A stretch of 64,000 bases of DNA from Puia sp963703355 (GCA_963703355.1 OY969813.1:2542001-2606000), one strand, 5' to 3'. Shown: positions 18,517 to 29,115, counted from the stretch's first letter. The notes: generated from the sequence alone by a model not told the origin. Numbers and translations are program-made.

Positions 18517-18960
18517 CTAACAATTGAACTGCCTGAGATGATGATCAATATGTTTATAAACCAGCAGGCCGATCTGTTCTTTCGTCATCTTTCCAAAAAA
18601 GGGATGTATAAAGTTCACGTTGGTAAAATGAGCGTGTTCTTTCACCCGCGCGATCCACTTATTTTTTTCCGTTTCAACATCACCATCTTCCGTAACACTG
18701 AATCCCGGAACTGTTTGTGCATTGCGCCTCATGGGTTTATCATCTCTGACGATTCTATTCAGAATAAACTTACCCAAAAGTCGTCCAAGAAACATCCGCT
18801 TATATGTTTTTTCACCCACCAGCATTTCTTCCCACAGCGTACAATGCTTTATCATCTGATAAGCAGTCATTTTACCCCATTCGGCTTTGCTGTTTTCATT
18901 CAGCATTCCAATTCTGCGCACCAGTTCATCAGTCGTCGCTTTATCAAATATTGTCTTCAT
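18517..18960 (-). CDS. DUF1569-family protein (DinB-like helical bundle)
   Basis: 147 residues matching the DUF1569 pattern: 'W..M...QM..HC..WEEM' in the middle, 'HPFFG.MT.EQ.G.L.YKH.DHHL.QF' at the end. The conserved histidines suggest a DinB/YfiT-like metal-binding four-helix bundle. The function is not known. It is the first gene of the DUF1569-SDR-HD unit, 11 bp ahead of the SDR start. Confidence 0.85.
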   Translation of the reverse strand: MKTIFDKATTDELVRRIGMLNENSKAEWGKMTAYQMIKHCTLWEEMLVGEKTYKRMFLGRLLGKFILNRIVRDDKPMRRNAQTVPGFSVTEDGDVETEKNKWIARVKEHAHFTNVNFIHPFFGKMTKEQIGLLVYKHIDHHLRQFNC

Positions 18961-19055
18961 ATCCCACAGGTTTTACAGTTTTGCGTTTGTTAATTTAAAC
19001 ATATCTGGCTACATATACAGTAAGATTCTGTAATTTTATAATATAATCTGGCGGG

Positions 19056-19574
19056 ATGCGTGCTGTATTCATTTTCTTACTTTCCATCGATTTCCTTTCT
19101 TCAAAAGCGCAAACTTTTTTGCCGGTCGGTGGCATGGGTTATCCCATGTTTCAGTCGTCGCCCATCTATTTTCCGTCTTCTGACAGTAATCAGCTGAATA
19201 AGAAATTTTATTTCAATACGTATAGTGCAATTTCTACCGGTTTCCTATTTTCAGGCGGCGGTAGTGCTTCGTTTTTGTCGGCTCCTGTCGGGATTCAAAT
19301 GACGCGTCCGTTAAGCAATAATGTATCGGCTTTTGCATCTGTTTCCGTTGCCCCTACTTTATTTAGTTTCAACAATGCGTTCATGAGTCCTTATAATAAA
19401 TCCTATCCCGGCCCCGGAATTCCGAACACGTATACTTTTGGTATCAATCCTTCAGTGCAGATGGGTTTGATGTATACCAACGATGCAAAAACTTTTTCGA
19501 TTTCCGGAAGTATTGGTGTGGAAAGGAGCAGTTATCCGGTTTATTTTCCGGAGAGAACAAATGTCAGGAAATAA
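19056..19574 (+). CDS. Hypothetical secreted, probably outer-membrane protein
   Basis: 172 residues with a signal peptide (MRAVFIFLLSIDFLSSKA). The mature part is rich in Ser, Gly, Pro and aromatic residues and alternates in beta-strand fashion (ISTGFLFSGGGSASFLSAP, VSAFASVSVAPTLFSF, NPSVQMGLMYTND, ISGSIGVERS), which suggests a small beta barrel. Lineage-restricted look; no named family recognised. It lies 16 bp before a sugar transporter gene. Confidence 0.7.
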   Translation: MRAVFIFLLSIDFLSSKAQTFLPVGGMGYPMFQSSPIYFPSSDSNQLNKKFYFNTYSAISTGFLFSGGGSASFLSAPVGIQMTRPLSNNVSAFASVSVAPTLFSFNNAFMSPYNKSYPGPGIPNTYTFGINPSVQMGLMYTNDAKTFSISGSIGVERSSYPVYFPERTNVRK

Positions 19575-19590
19575 TAGCTGAGCTTCATAA

Positions 19591-20784
19591 ATGGACGAAT
19601 CGGTTGCTGCGAAAAATAAACGTTATTTATTTCCCCTGATTTTAGTAACCAGTCTCTTTTTTCTGTGGGGGTTGGCTTACGGATTGTTAGACGTGCTGAA
19701 TAAGCATTTCCAGGAAATGCTGAATATTACCAAAACCCGTTCTACTTTACTTCAGGCAGCTTACTTTGGCGCATACTTTCTGATTGCCTACCCGGCCGGA
19801 TTGTTCATGAACAGGTTTGGATACAAAAAGGGGATACTGCTGGGGTTGATGCTGTACGCGATAGGCGCCCTCCTGTTTTATCCATCAGCCCAGCTGCTCA
19901 GTTTTAATTTCTTCCTGTTGTCGCTGTTCATCATCGCCTCCGGCTTGGCCTGCCTCGAAACGGCAGCCAATCCATATATCACGGTACTGGGCAAACCGGA
20001 GACATCAGAATTCAGGTTGAACCTCTCGCAAAGTTTCAATGGTGTAGGTTCTTTTTTAGGACCGATTATCGGAGCCAATTTATTTTTTTCTGGAAATACG
20101 AAAGACCTGGCAAGCGTTCAATACGTTTATCTGATCATCGGACTGATTGTTCTTTTCATGTTTGGTTTATTTTTCAGGACCCGCCTTCCCGAAATAAAAG
20201 AAGATGAATTAGCCTCTGACATAACTCAAATCAAAAAACCGTTATTCAAACACCCGAATTTTGTATTCGCAGTTATTGCACAGTTTTTTTATGTAGGTGC
20301 ACAGGTAGGCATTGCAGCGCTGTTTATTAATTATTGTCGCGAAGCAGTAAGCAGTATTTCCAATATGCAGGCTTCGTATCTCTTATCATTGTGTTTGTTG
20401 CTGTTTACCATCGGAAGATTCGTTGGCACTGCGTTAATGAAGAAGATAGCTCCTCATCAATTGCTTTTTTTCTATTCGGTAATCAACGTGTTGCTCTGCA
20501 TCATGGTAGTTTGGGGAAACGGATGGGCCTCAGTCTATTCTCTGATAGCAGTGTTTTTCTTTATGTCGATTATGTTTCCGACCATATTCGCACTCGGCGT
20601 TAAAGATCTGGGACATCATACCAAAAAAGGATCATCGTTTATCATTATGGCCATTGCCGGGGGCGCCCTGATGCCGTATCTGATGGGACACCTTGCAGAA
20701 ACTTCCACAGCACACGCTTATATCATTCCCTTATGTTGTTTTGCTGTTGTTGCATGGTTTGGAAAGAAGGGATATCATACCTAA
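19591..20784 (+). CDS. MFS sugar transporter, FucP/GluP-like
   Basis: 397 residues with about twelve hydrophobic segments. The signature SLFFLWGLAYGLLDVLNKHF in helix 1 and GLACLETAANPYITVLG are typical of the L-fucose/glucose-galactose:H+ symporter family, and 'FPTIFALGVKDLGHHTKKGS' is the usual late loop. The likely role is proton-driven hexose uptake across the inner membrane; which hexose is not decided. The tam gene follows after 9 bp. Confidence 0.92.
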   Translation: MDESVAAKNKRYLFPLILVTSLFFLWGLAYGLLDVLNKHFQEMLNITKTRSTLLQAAYFGAYFLIAYPAGLFMNRFGYKKGILLGLMLYAIGALLFYPSAQLLSFNFFLLSLFIIASGLACLETAANPYITVLGKPETSEFRLNLSQSFNGVGSFLGPIIGANLFFSGNTKDLASVQYVYLIIGLIVLFMFGLFFRTRLPEIKEDELASDITQIKKPLFKHPNFVFAVIAQFFYVGAQVGIAALFINYCREAVSSISNMQASYLLSLCLLLFTIGRFVGTALMKKIAPHQLLFFYSVINVLLCIMVVWGNGWASVYSLIAVFFFMSIMFPTIFALGVKDLGHHTKKGSSFIIMAIAGGALMPYLMGHLAETSTAHAYIIPLCCFAVVAWFGKKGYHT

Positions 20785-20793
20785 AAATGCATT

Positions 20794-21561
20794 ATGAGTT
20801 GGTCCGCACAGCAATATTCAAAATTTGAAGCCGAACGAAATCGTCCGATACTGGATTTACTCGCACATGTCCATACTGAAAATGTTCGAACAGCCGGAGA
20901 TATAGGATGCGGGCCGGGTAACTCAACAGAAATGCTTCGTGCAAAATATCCGGATGCCAGCATCCTGGGGATGGACAGTTCTGAAGATATGATAGCAGCA
21001 GCGCGAAAAAGACTACCTGACCTCCAGTTCGAAATTGCTGATATTTCCACCTGGAAAGAAATGGGCCCGTTTGATGTCATTCTTGCAAACGCAGCCTTAC
21101 AATGGGTTCCTGATCATGCTACACTGTTCCCCTCGTTGATTCAAAGATTGTCACCTGGTGGTTGTCTTGCTGTTCAAATGCCCGATAATTTTAACGAGCC
21201 TTCACATCGTCTGATGCGCGAGATTGCTTCTGTTGGTTCCTGGAAGGAAAAACTTTCAGCTTCTTCCAAAAGAGTGCAACGGGAAACAGCAGAATGGTAT
21301 TACCAGCAATTAAGAGGAAATGTTTCCCATATAGATATCTGGAGAACTACGTATTTCCATCCACTGAAAGGAGGTGCCGACGTGATCGTGGAATGGTTCA
21401 AGGGTACCGGACTTCAGCCTTTTTTGAATCCGCTGGATGAAACAGAACGCGCTGAATTCATTGATCAGTATAAGTCTGCCATCGGTAAATCCTACTCGAT
21501 CTATGCTGATGGCATCGTGTTGCTGCCTTTTCCCAGATTATTTATTGTTGCTACAAGATAA
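20794..21561 (+). CDS. tam: Trans-aconitate 2-methyltransferase
   Basis: 255 residues, the usual length for Tam. SAM-binding motif I is GDIGCGPGNSTEML, followed by GMDSSEDMI and ILANAALQWVPDH, all characteristic of Tam proteins; the opening 'MSWSAQQYSKFEAERNRPI' also matches. The enzyme methylates trans-aconitate, a damaging by-product that inhibits aconitase. It probably shares a transcript with the upstream transporter gene. It converges with the kinase gene 13 bp downstream. Confidence 0.92.
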   Translation: MSWSAQQYSKFEAERNRPILDLLAHVHTENVRTAGDIGCGPGNSTEMLRAKYPDASILGMDSSEDMIAAARKRLPDLQFEIADISTWKEMGPFDVILANAALQWVPDHATLFPSLIQRLSPGGCLAVQMPDNFNEPSHRLMREIASVGSWKEKLSASSKRVQRETAEWYYQQLRGNVSHIDIWRTTYFHPLKGGADVIVEWFKGTGLQPFLNPLDETERAEFIDQYKSAIGKSYSIYADGIVLLPFPRLFIVATR

Positions 21562-21574
21562 ACACTGAGTCGGT

Positions 21575-23542
21575 TTAGACAGCTGGAATCTGAACCACAA
21601 ATTCAGCACCCCCATTCTCCCCTGAGTGCACGGTTAATTCACCACCGTGCGCTTTCACAATATCATAACTGACTGATAATCCCAGCCCTGTTCCCTTGCC
21701 CGTAGGTTTGGTGGTATAAAACGGTTGAAATATTTTGTTCAGTATCTTTTCATTAACGCCATCTCCATTATCGTTAACGGTAATCATAATCCTGTCTCCG
21801 GCCTTTCTTGTATTTACTGAAACTACAGGCTCATAATCGTTACTAAGTCGTTTCCTTTTTTCGGTTACAGCATAAAATGAATTATTAAACAAATTCAGCA
21901 ATACCCTGCCGATATCCTGAGGGATCACACTAACGGTTCCGATATGCTGATCATAATCCGTGTGAATAGTGATATTGACTGATCCTTCTTTCGATTTATA
22001 TCCGTTGTGGGCCAATAGAAGTGATTCATCCGTAAGAGCATTTATATCGACGGACTCTTTTTTTCCTGAACCCGACCTGGCATGCTGGAGCATCCCTTTT
22101 ACGATCACATCAGCCCGTTTGCCATGCTGATGTATTTTTTTTTCGTTGTCTTTAATATCATTGGAAATCGAAACAGCATCGTCGGTTTTATTCAACCGCA
22201 ACTCAGCCTGTAATTCATCGATCAACTCAATGTTCAATTCTGAAAAATTATTCACGAAGTTTAGGGGATTTTGTATTTCATGTGCAATGCCCGAAGTTAG
22301 TTCCCCCAGTGATGCCATTTTTTCCTGCTGAATGAGCAGGGTCTGGGTAGATTTAAGTTCCGCCAACGTACTCTCTACTTTTTCCTTCTGATGTTGTAGG
22401 ATATTGTTCGCTTTCTTTTTATGCTGGATATTTCTATACAAGATAAAAGCAATCAACAGTATGATTCCAAGGCCCGCAAGCAACGCATATTGCTTTAACC
22501 GGTATTGATATGCAATTCTTGCCGATTCCACTTTTCTTTGCCGGTCCTGTTCTTCAGAAAGTGCCTCCTGTAACGCCTTTACTTTATTTGGCCCAAATAA
22601 AATATCATTTGTCGAATCATATATTTTACGATAATACAGTGCTTCTTTAATATTGTCTGGTTCATATAATTCTGCCAGCGTCAGACTTGTCTTTAACATG
22701 GCCGTTTTGTATCCAATCGATTGAGCTGCTGCAAATCCTTGTTTTGCATAATATATTCCGGAATCGGACTGATTCATTTCCTGAAAACATTTGGAAATAA
22801 AGTTACAAGCGTCTGATACAGAATAATGGTTGTCACTTTTTTCAAATAAATCAATACTCTGCCGCAGTTTGTCCAGGGCCATTTCTTTTTTACCCATCCG
22901 AAATTGTAAAACACCGTAAAACATCATAACCTCCGGATGCCGCGATGCATCGTTCAATGTTTCAGTATATAGTTTTTGGAGATAACTATAGGAAGAATCC
23001 AATTGATTATTGAGCATAAAAACTGCACCCAGTTCAATGGCAGTGTTTGTTTTCCAATATTCAGCTTCCCCCGAGCTTTTTATGGAGTTTTCAACTTTTG
23101 CAGCCCGTTGATAAAAACTGATCGCTTTTGGAAAATCGTTTAAATCCCAAAAAATATCTCCAATAGAAGTTAAACAAATCGATTGCCCTAACGGCAGCTG
23201 CTTTTCTTCTGCAATTTCCAGTCCTTTAAATTCCGATTCCAGCGATTTGGGTATGTCTCCTTTTGTTTCCAGGTCACTGCCCAGGCTGGCCAGTGCCCGT
23301 ACCTCGCCCTTTGGATAGTTGATGCTGCGTGATAATTCGATTGCGCGTTGATCGACCGCGAGGGCAGAATCAGTACTTATGCTACCATAAGCAAAAGATA
23401 ATTTCAACATGATAGATACGCGGGCCGTATCTTCTGTGGTTTTGGACAAGAGAAGTCTCAGGCTGTCTACTTCCCTGTTTTGCGCAAATCCTGCAGAGCA
23501 GGTTGCCAAAAACAGAAAAATTATACGGAACGACTTGAACAT
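21575..23542 (-). CDS. TPR-containing sensor histidine kinase
   Basis: 655 residues: signal peptide, TPR-like repeats (about 40-320), a membrane helix near YALLAGLGIILLIAFILY, a coiled coil, a phosphoacceptor region with H421 in GELTSGIAHEIQNPLNF, and HATPase_c with LLNLFNNSFYAV and GTGLGLSVSYDIVKAHGG. The kinase core is nearly the same type as that of the four-module kinase at 29227-32391. No response regulator gene is adjacent, so it is an orphan kinase. Confidence 0.92.
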   Translation of the reverse strand: MFKSFRIIFLFLATCSAGFAQNREVDSLRLLLSKTTEDTARVSIMLKLSFAYGSISTDSALAVDQRAIELSRSINYPKGEVRALASLGSDLETKGDIPKSLESEFKGLEIAEEKQLPLGQSICLTSIGDIFWDLNDFPKAISFYQRAAKVENSIKSSGEAEYWKTNTAIELGAVFMLNNQLDSSYSYLQKLYTETLNDASRHPEVMMFYGVLQFRMGKKEMALDKLRQSIDLFEKSDNHYSVSDACNFISKCFQEMNQSDSGIYYAKQGFAAAQSIGYKTAMLKTSLTLAELYEPDNIKEALYYRKIYDSTNDILFGPNKVKALQEALSEEQDRQRKVESARIAYQYRLKQYALLAGLGIILLIAFILYRNIQHKKKANNILQHQKEKVESTLAELKSTQTLLIQQEKMASLGELTSGIAHEIQNPLNFVNNFSELNIELIDELQAELRLNKTDDAVSISNDIKDNEKKIHQHGKRADVIVKGMLQHARSGSGKKESVDINALTDESLLLAHNGYKSKEGSVNITIHTDYDQHIGTVSVIPQDIGRVLLNLFNNSFYAVTEKRKRLSNDYEPVVSVNTRKAGDRIMITVNDNGDGVNEKILNKIFQPFYTTKPTGKGTGLGLSVSYDIVKAHGGELTVHSGENGGAEFVVQIPAV

Positions 23543-23636
23543 GATTGTAAGTTAAACAAGCATCCCGTTTGAACAATCATACGGACACGTCAAATCGTAT
23601 CAGATTCTAAAAAACCTTACCAGAACTATGGTTCCG

Positions 23637-26333
23637 TTATAAAGTTGCCTGTTTTTTGCTTCCAATACTTGCCGTGGTTTTAGTTTTTTTCAAAGAAGTC
23701 GTATAGTTCTTCGATTGCTTTTTATGTTTCTTCTTTGACTTCGCATGAGCCGCGGATTTATGAGCAGATTTACCGGTTTTTTTCGTTTTGGTTTTATAAG
23801 AAGCCTGCACATATAAGGGCTTTTTTGTTGCCGACGGGCTGCGAAGTTGCTGCCTGGCACTGTCCAGCTTTGCATTTACAAAATCATCCATTTCCTTTTT
23901 CAGATCTGCAGCCGCCGTACCCACCGTGGAATCCATATCCGTTTTTACGTCAGGACTGTTAATCGTTCCACTCATTTTTACATTCATACTCACCGCATCT
24001 TTGAGTTTCACCGGTATGCCTTTTTCTGCAGCCTGCGTAACGACTTCTTTTACAAACGTACTCCCCTTGCTGCCTAACCGGTTCCGCGGAACTTTTAAAT
24101 AAATGCCATAGTCGATCGACTGATCGAAGCCATGCGTACCACCCACTTCCATGTCGATGTCGCCGGTATGAATAAAGAACGGCGAGACAGATACTTTGCC
24201 ATTCTTAAATGCAAAATCAGCTTTGATATCTTTCAGAGGTATATCTCTTAGTTCTTTAATGTCCATTGATTGCGAGAGTTTATCCAGCGGACCAAAATCT
24301 TTCATCGTACCGTTTAATAGTTGCACATTTCCTTCTCCATTCATGGTTTGCAGGTCAGGAATCATATCATCGTGAAGCTGTCCGTTAAGACTCATATGCG
24401 CATCCAGATTCCCTTCTATAAATTTTGCGACAGGCAGGATTCTGCGAATGGTATTGAAAGCAAAAAACGTTTTCTGAATATCGAGTCCTTTAACATCATA
24501 CGTTAAGGCGATATCCGGATTTTCTTTACTCTCGAGTGTAGAATAGTTTCCGTTGATAACAATATCTCCGTCCAGTCCTTTGGCTTTAACATCAACAAAC
24601 TGAACTTTCTCATCCGATACTACGAGTTTCCCTTCCACGTTTTGAAGATCGAGATAGTCGTAGTGTAATTTTTCGGCCGCAGCATATATTGTGAAGTTAA
24701 TATCAGCAGGCACCAGGAAAGGACTGTTAACGTGTACCGTACTATTGGACGTATCTTTTTCAGTGCGGATCCATTCCCTCAAATTTAATTCGTCTGCTTT
24801 GAGTTCAAGAGATGCATCCAGCGGTTTATTTCTAATAGCAAAATCAAAGAAATTATTCAGGGTTCCTGTAACGCCGACATGTGTAGCGAGATAAGCGCCG
24901 TTCAGGTCGTCGATCGAAATGTTTTTAGTATTGAAGGTCAGCAGCAGATCATCCATCGTGATGGCATGCGTACAGGTTTTGGACACATAAGAAAAACTCA
25001 GAAGTCCCAATGTTCCGCGTGACTGAAATACATCTTTCTTTTGTTTTTCGAATTCGGAGATATTTCCTCTCGCATGTATGCTGGCATTTATCATACCGGA
25101 CATTTTCGATCCGGATTCTAGTTTCATCCAGTTGGCAATGTTTGCCAAATCAAGTTTACCCACAAAAGCTAAATCAATAAATGGTTTCGTCAACGGGTTC
25201 TTCAATAGTAGATGTGCATCCACGGTATCTCCGCTGATCTCCGCATGGGCTTCGGAAATATTCAATGTTTTATGATCGGCGATCCCATCAGGGTTGTCCA
25301 ATTGAACTCCCAGGCGTATATGTTCTACTGACATGGGCAGATCGGGATATTTGAAATAACCATCCTGCACAAAGAAGTTCGTATGATAAGCAGGTGCATG
25401 TTTTTCATCCGATTTTCCTTTTATAAATCCATTGAAATTAGCCTGCCCGTTCGCTTCTATGCTGGCAAAATCTTTTTGATAAATGAAAGGAAGCAGCGAA
25501 AGAATATTTTTAAATTTCGTTGACGGAGCTTTGAATTTAATATTCATATTGTAACTGCTGTCGTTGATCCATTGAAAAAATCCCTCCGTATGTAGTTTCA
25601 GATCGTTCAATGAAACCTGGTCCGTATTAAATGAATACGTGTGGGTTTTATTATCAATACGCAGCGTCAGATCAGCATTGGTCTTCGCAGCAATATGGTA
25701 TGGTATCACACCTTTCATGTCAAAATTCACGGCATCAGCCGTTGTTCTGGTTTTCAGCGTCACCAGTTCCGAACCCATATCACCCCTTCCTTCATGCTCC
25801 AGGTTAAATACATCGATATGGAAATCTTTTTTCTCATCCTGAAAATCTATATATCCTTTATGAATGCTGTATCGCTGTATAGCAAATTTGAATGAGCTCG
25901 CTGAGGAGTCGATATATCCGTTTCCATTTCCTGCCGATCTCAGGATATTCCAGTTGGAGTGCCCGTTTTTGTGCGTAACAGCATGAATCCTCGGTTCATT
26001 TGCTGTAATGGAATATATTTTTATGCTGTCTCCGGAAAGAAAACTTCTTACGTCGCAGATCATATCCATCTGTTTAACGGATAACAGCGAGTCGCCCTGG
26101 AATTCACCTACACAGGTTATCCCTAGATCATTGATCCCGACAGTAACATTTGGAAAATGCCTGAACCATGAAATATCTAAACTGGAGAAATTCAGTTCAG
26201 CTTTCAAATCTTTACTTGCAGCTGATCTGATCAGACTGGAAATTTTTCCTTTAAATAAATAGGGAGTTGCCCAAACAAAAGCGATAATAGTAAGCAGGGT
26301 GATCCCTGTAATTTTGAGGATGTTGGTTTTCAT
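23637..26333 (-). CDS. AsmA-family protein with a long basic C-terminal tail
   Basis: 898 residues. One N-terminal membrane anchor (ILKITGITLLTIIAFVWATP) is followed by an AsmA-type N-terminal domain and long beta-rich stretches, with the C-terminal AsmA_2-like region (LNGTMKDFGPLDKLSQSM, VGGTHGFDQSIDYGIYLKVP). AsmA/TamB-like proteins form periplasmic beta grooves linked to lipid transport and outer-membrane assembly. The last roughly 65 residues are very rich in Lys, Ser, Thr and His, not a usual part of the family. It stands alone between a kinase gene and a peptidase gene. Confidence 0.88.
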   Translation of the reverse strand: MKTNILKITGITLLTIIAFVWATPYLFKGKISSLIRSAASKDLKAELNFSSLDISWFRHFPNVTVGINDLGITCVGEFQGDSLLSVKQMDMICDVRSFLSGDSIKIYSITANEPRIHAVTHKNGHSNWNILRSAGNGNGYIDSSASSFKFAIQRYSIHKGYIDFQDEKKDFHIDVFNLEHEGRGDMGSELVTLKTRTTADAVNFDMKGVIPYHIAAKTNADLTLRIDNKTHTYSFNTDQVSLNDLKLHTEGFFQWINDSSYNMNIKFKAPSTKFKNILSLLPFIYQKDFASIEANGQANFNGFIKGKSDEKHAPAYHTNFFVQDGYFKYPDLPMSVEHIRLGVQLDNPDGIADHKTLNISEAHAEISGDTVDAHLLLKNPLTKPFIDLAFVGKLDLANIANWMKLESGSKMSGMINASIHARGNISEFEKQKKDVFQSRGTLGLLSFSYVSKTCTHAITMDDLLLTFNTKNISIDDLNGAYLATHVGVTGTLNNFFDFAIRNKPLDASLELKADELNLREWIRTEKDTSNSTVHVNSPFLVPADINFTIYAAAEKLHYDYLDLQNVEGKLVVSDEKVQFVDVKAKGLDGDIVINGNYSTLESKENPDIALTYDVKGLDIQKTFFAFNTIRRILPVAKFIEGNLDAHMSLNGQLHDDMIPDLQTMNGEGNVQLLNGTMKDFGPLDKLSQSMDIKELRDIPLKDIKADFAFKNGKVSVSPFFIHTGDIDMEVGGTHGFDQSIDYGIYLKVPRNRLGSKGSTFVKEVVTQAAEKGIPVKLKDAVSMNVKMSGTINSPDVKTDMDSTVGTAAADLKKEMDDFVNAKLDSARQQLRSPSATKKPLYVQASYKTKTKKTGKSAHKSAAHAKSKKKHKKQSKNYTTSLKKTKTTASIGSKKQATL

Positions 26334-26490
26334 AGTTGGTAGGATTGGATTGTGTTACTCCCAATATAATACAAATAAACTGCCAGAATAGTAATCAGTA
26401 TAGCGTTTTATACATTACATAATAATGTGTTGTATAGAATAGCGCTTACCCACTTAATCACAGTTAGTTACAGACTCTAATGCTGCGACT

Positions 26491-29115
26491 TTATTTTGCA
26501 GGGGTCCATAAACTATCGTCCAATCCACTGTTGATCTTCACCGTTTTTACCTTGTATTCAGCAGCCCTGCCAGACGGAGTGGCCGATTTTTCATCATAAG
26601 GTATTTTTACTCCGTTCGGTAATTCCCTGTAGTCAGCAAATTCTACAGGCATCCTTTTAGATAAGTCCTCATTCTGTTTCAATTTCAAACCTGATTTATT
26701 ATCGTAGTAATATTTCATCCGAACACCATCCGGTGAAGTAACAGTTACCAGGTACGCAAGCTGATCGCCCACCACCTGCATTTTCGGATCAAGCATCATT
26801 GTATAACCAGGTTTATCGAAATCCAACTCTGGAAAAGGAAGTATCAGGTCTACATAGGAACTCTTTATATGGTCAGAAAGACTTCTTGTTTTCGCAGCTT
26901 CTTTTACGACTACATTATTTCCATCGGCAGCAATCTCAAACAGATCCAGCCTTCTGGGAGGATTGGTAATATGTTCATATACCTTTCCCGGTTTTTTGTA
27001 AGCAAATATTTTGATGATCGTGTCCATACCTTCGTTTTGTGAGCTTACGGACAGATCAGTGATGGCATTTATTTTATCGGCTCCTCCGATTGCATTGAGA
27101 TATGTCTGAATTACATTCGCCGCAGTCAACTGTGCTGGAACGGAAATTCCACTCAATGAATTATTTTCAGCGTTGATGTCGGGTAACGTGTTGTATGGAT
27201 CCAGTACAACAGACGCAACTCTCGATGTTGTTTTGAAATTGACCGTCCACGTACCTCCACGCTGCCATACTTCCGCTGGTAATCTGACAGAATCTTTATT
27301 TCCGTTTTCTTCTTTAATGAGCATTGTAACCGGGAGGGCCAAACCTTCCAGATTTTCTATGGTAACTATGGAACCCTTTGAAGAATCATTGTCAACATAT
27401 TCGATTTTCTTCACTGACTGATCCACCCACCAGGCCGTAAAGAACCATTCGTTCCAGAACCAGCCGAGGTCTTCACCCGCTGCATTGTCCATCGTATGGA
27501 AAAAATCCCACGGCGTAGGATGCTTATACGCCCATCTTTCTATATATGTTTTGAATGCATAGTCAAAACGTTCCTTTCCTAAGATCTGTTCACGTAAAAT
27601 GGTCAGCCCCAGCGCAGGTTTGCTGTAAGCAGTCCAACCCTGATTATTTCCTTTCACCACGTTTAATGTCATCATGATCGGATCGAGATCACGCGTCAAC
27701 TCAGATTTTATACTCTGGTGCTCATTTGATATTCTGAAATATTCACCATTATTAAAATCCTTCGTGCTGATTGCATTGATAAACGTATTCAGCCCTTCAT
27801 CCATCCAGGGATATTTGCGTTCATTGGATCCAACAATCATGGGAAACCAGGTGTGCCCAAATTCGTGATTGGTCACTCCCCATAAACCTTCCCTGCGGGA
27901 TCTGTAACTGCAAAAAACAATGCCCGGATATTCCATACCACCAACGGAGCCGGCCGCATTGGTAGCAATGGGATAAGGATATTCAAACCATTTTGCTGAA
28001 TATAATTCAATACAAGCCTTCGTGTATTCCGTTGAACGGCCCCAGGCATTATTACCAGCACTTTCCAGCGGATAAATAGATTGGGCCAGCGCTTTTTTAC
28101 CACTAGGCAAATCGATTTTTGCCGCATCCCAAACGTATGCTTTCGAAGCGGCCCAGGAAACATCTCTCGAGTTCTTACATTTAAAATGCCATTGCAGTGT
28201 TGATTTCTTCGGATAGAAAGTAGGATCGAAAAGATCAGATGAGTCTTTTATGAAAATTGTCTTATCACTCGTTTTTGCATTTGTAAGACGACTCATTTCT
28301 TTTGGCGACAATACTTCCGCCGGATTCACCAAATCTCCGGAGCCTCCGACAATCATATCTGCAGGAGTGGTAATGGTATAGTCGAAGTCACCATATTCAC
28401 AATAAAATTCAGCGTCACCTGTATAGGGAATGGTGTTCCAGCCTGAAATATCGTCATACACTTCCATTCTCGGATACCATTGCGCAATGGTATAAATCCA
28501 TCCGTTTTTTGTTTTGACGCGTCCCATTCGTGTATCGCCATTATTGGTAAGTGGCACATCGAATGCGTATTCGATTTCAATTTGAATCTGACCTCCGCCC
28601 GACTTCAGCGTATCGGCCAGTTTAATTTGCATACGGGTATCGTTCACGAGCCAGTTGGCCGCAATTTTCTTCCCGTTCTTAATCACATTCACCGATTTAA
28701 TTTCATTTCCCTTCGTGTATTCCAGCACGGTGAAACTTCTGTTTGTATTGGAATTTGTAGATGCATGGCGTGAGTCTTCCCTGAATACGTTCTGGTCCAG
28801 CTGCAGCCACAGGAAGTTTATTTTATCGGGGCTGTTATTCGTATAAGTAATAAACGTAGTTCCTTCGATCCGATGTTTGGTCGTATCCAGACTCGCAGTT
28901 ATTTTATAATCGGCACGATTCTGCCAATACTTGGGCCCAGGCAAACCGGAGGCGGACCTGTATTCATTTACACCGGCGGGATAAAACATGGGAAAGAAAA
29001 CTTTGTGCTGGTCGTATTTTGCCGAATCATGCTGTTGATCCTGTGCAAAAACATTATTCAGTATGGTCAAAAACATAGAAACCGCAGTTAAGCGGGCTAC
29101 TACCGTGTTACTCAT
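26491..29115 (-). CDS. Secreted M1-family metallopeptidase
   Basis: 874 residues with a signal peptide. The zinc site is complete: H417-E418-x-x-H421 in HEFGHTWF and E440 in WMDEGLNTF, with the exopeptidase-like GGMEYP motif upstream. The N-terminal beta domain (SLDTTKHRIEGTTFITYTNN) is typical of M1 aminopeptidases, and the C-terminal part contains an extra domain often seen in Bacteroidota members. Predicted to trim peptides in the periplasm or outside the cell. Confidence 0.93.
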   Translation of the reverse strand: MSNTVVARLTAVSMFLTILNNVFAQDQQHDSAKYDQHKVFFPMFYPAGVNEYRSASGLPGPKYWQNRADYKITASLDTTKHRIEGTTFITYTNNSPDKINFLWLQLDQNVFREDSRHASTNSNTNRSFTVLEYTKGNEIKSVNVIKNGKKIAANWLVNDTRMQIKLADTLKSGGGQIQIEIEYAFDVPLTNNGDTRMGRVKTKNGWIYTIAQWYPRMEVYDDISGWNTIPYTGDAEFYCEYGDFDYTITTPADMIVGGSGDLVNPAEVLSPKEMSRLTNAKTSDKTIFIKDSSDLFDPTFYPKKSTLQWHFKCKNSRDVSWAASKAYVWDAAKIDLPSGKKALAQSIYPLESAGNNAWGRSTEYTKACIELYSAKWFEYPYPIATNAAGSVGGMEYPGIVFCSYRSRREGLWGVTNHEFGHTWFPMIVGSNERKYPWMDEGLNTFINAISTKDFNNGEYFRISNEHQSIKSELTRDLDPIMMTLNVVKGNNQGWTAYSKPALGLTILREQILGKERFDYAFKTYIERWAYKHPTPWDFFHTMDNAAGEDLGWFWNEWFFTAWWVDQSVKKIEYVDNDSSKGSIVTIENLEGLALPVTMLIKEENGNKDSVRLPAEVWQRGGTWTVNFKTTSRVASVVLDPYNTLPDINAENNSLSGISVPAQLTAANVIQTYLNAIGGADKINAITDLSVSSQNEGMDTIIKIFAYKKPGKVYEHITNPPRRLDLFEIAADGNNVVVKEAAKTRSLSDHIKSSYVDLILPFPELDFDKPGYTMMLDPKMQVVGDQLAYLVTVTSPDGVRMKYYYDNKSGLKLKQNEDLSKRMPVEFADYRELPNGVKIPYDEKSATPSGRAAEYKVKTVKINSGLDDSLWTPAK

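Noticed and set aside
26412..26428. ACATTA/TAATGT inverted repeat between the AsmA and peptidase genes
   Set aside because: Six-bp arms in very AT-rich DNA are expected by chance, and there is no promoter element nearby.
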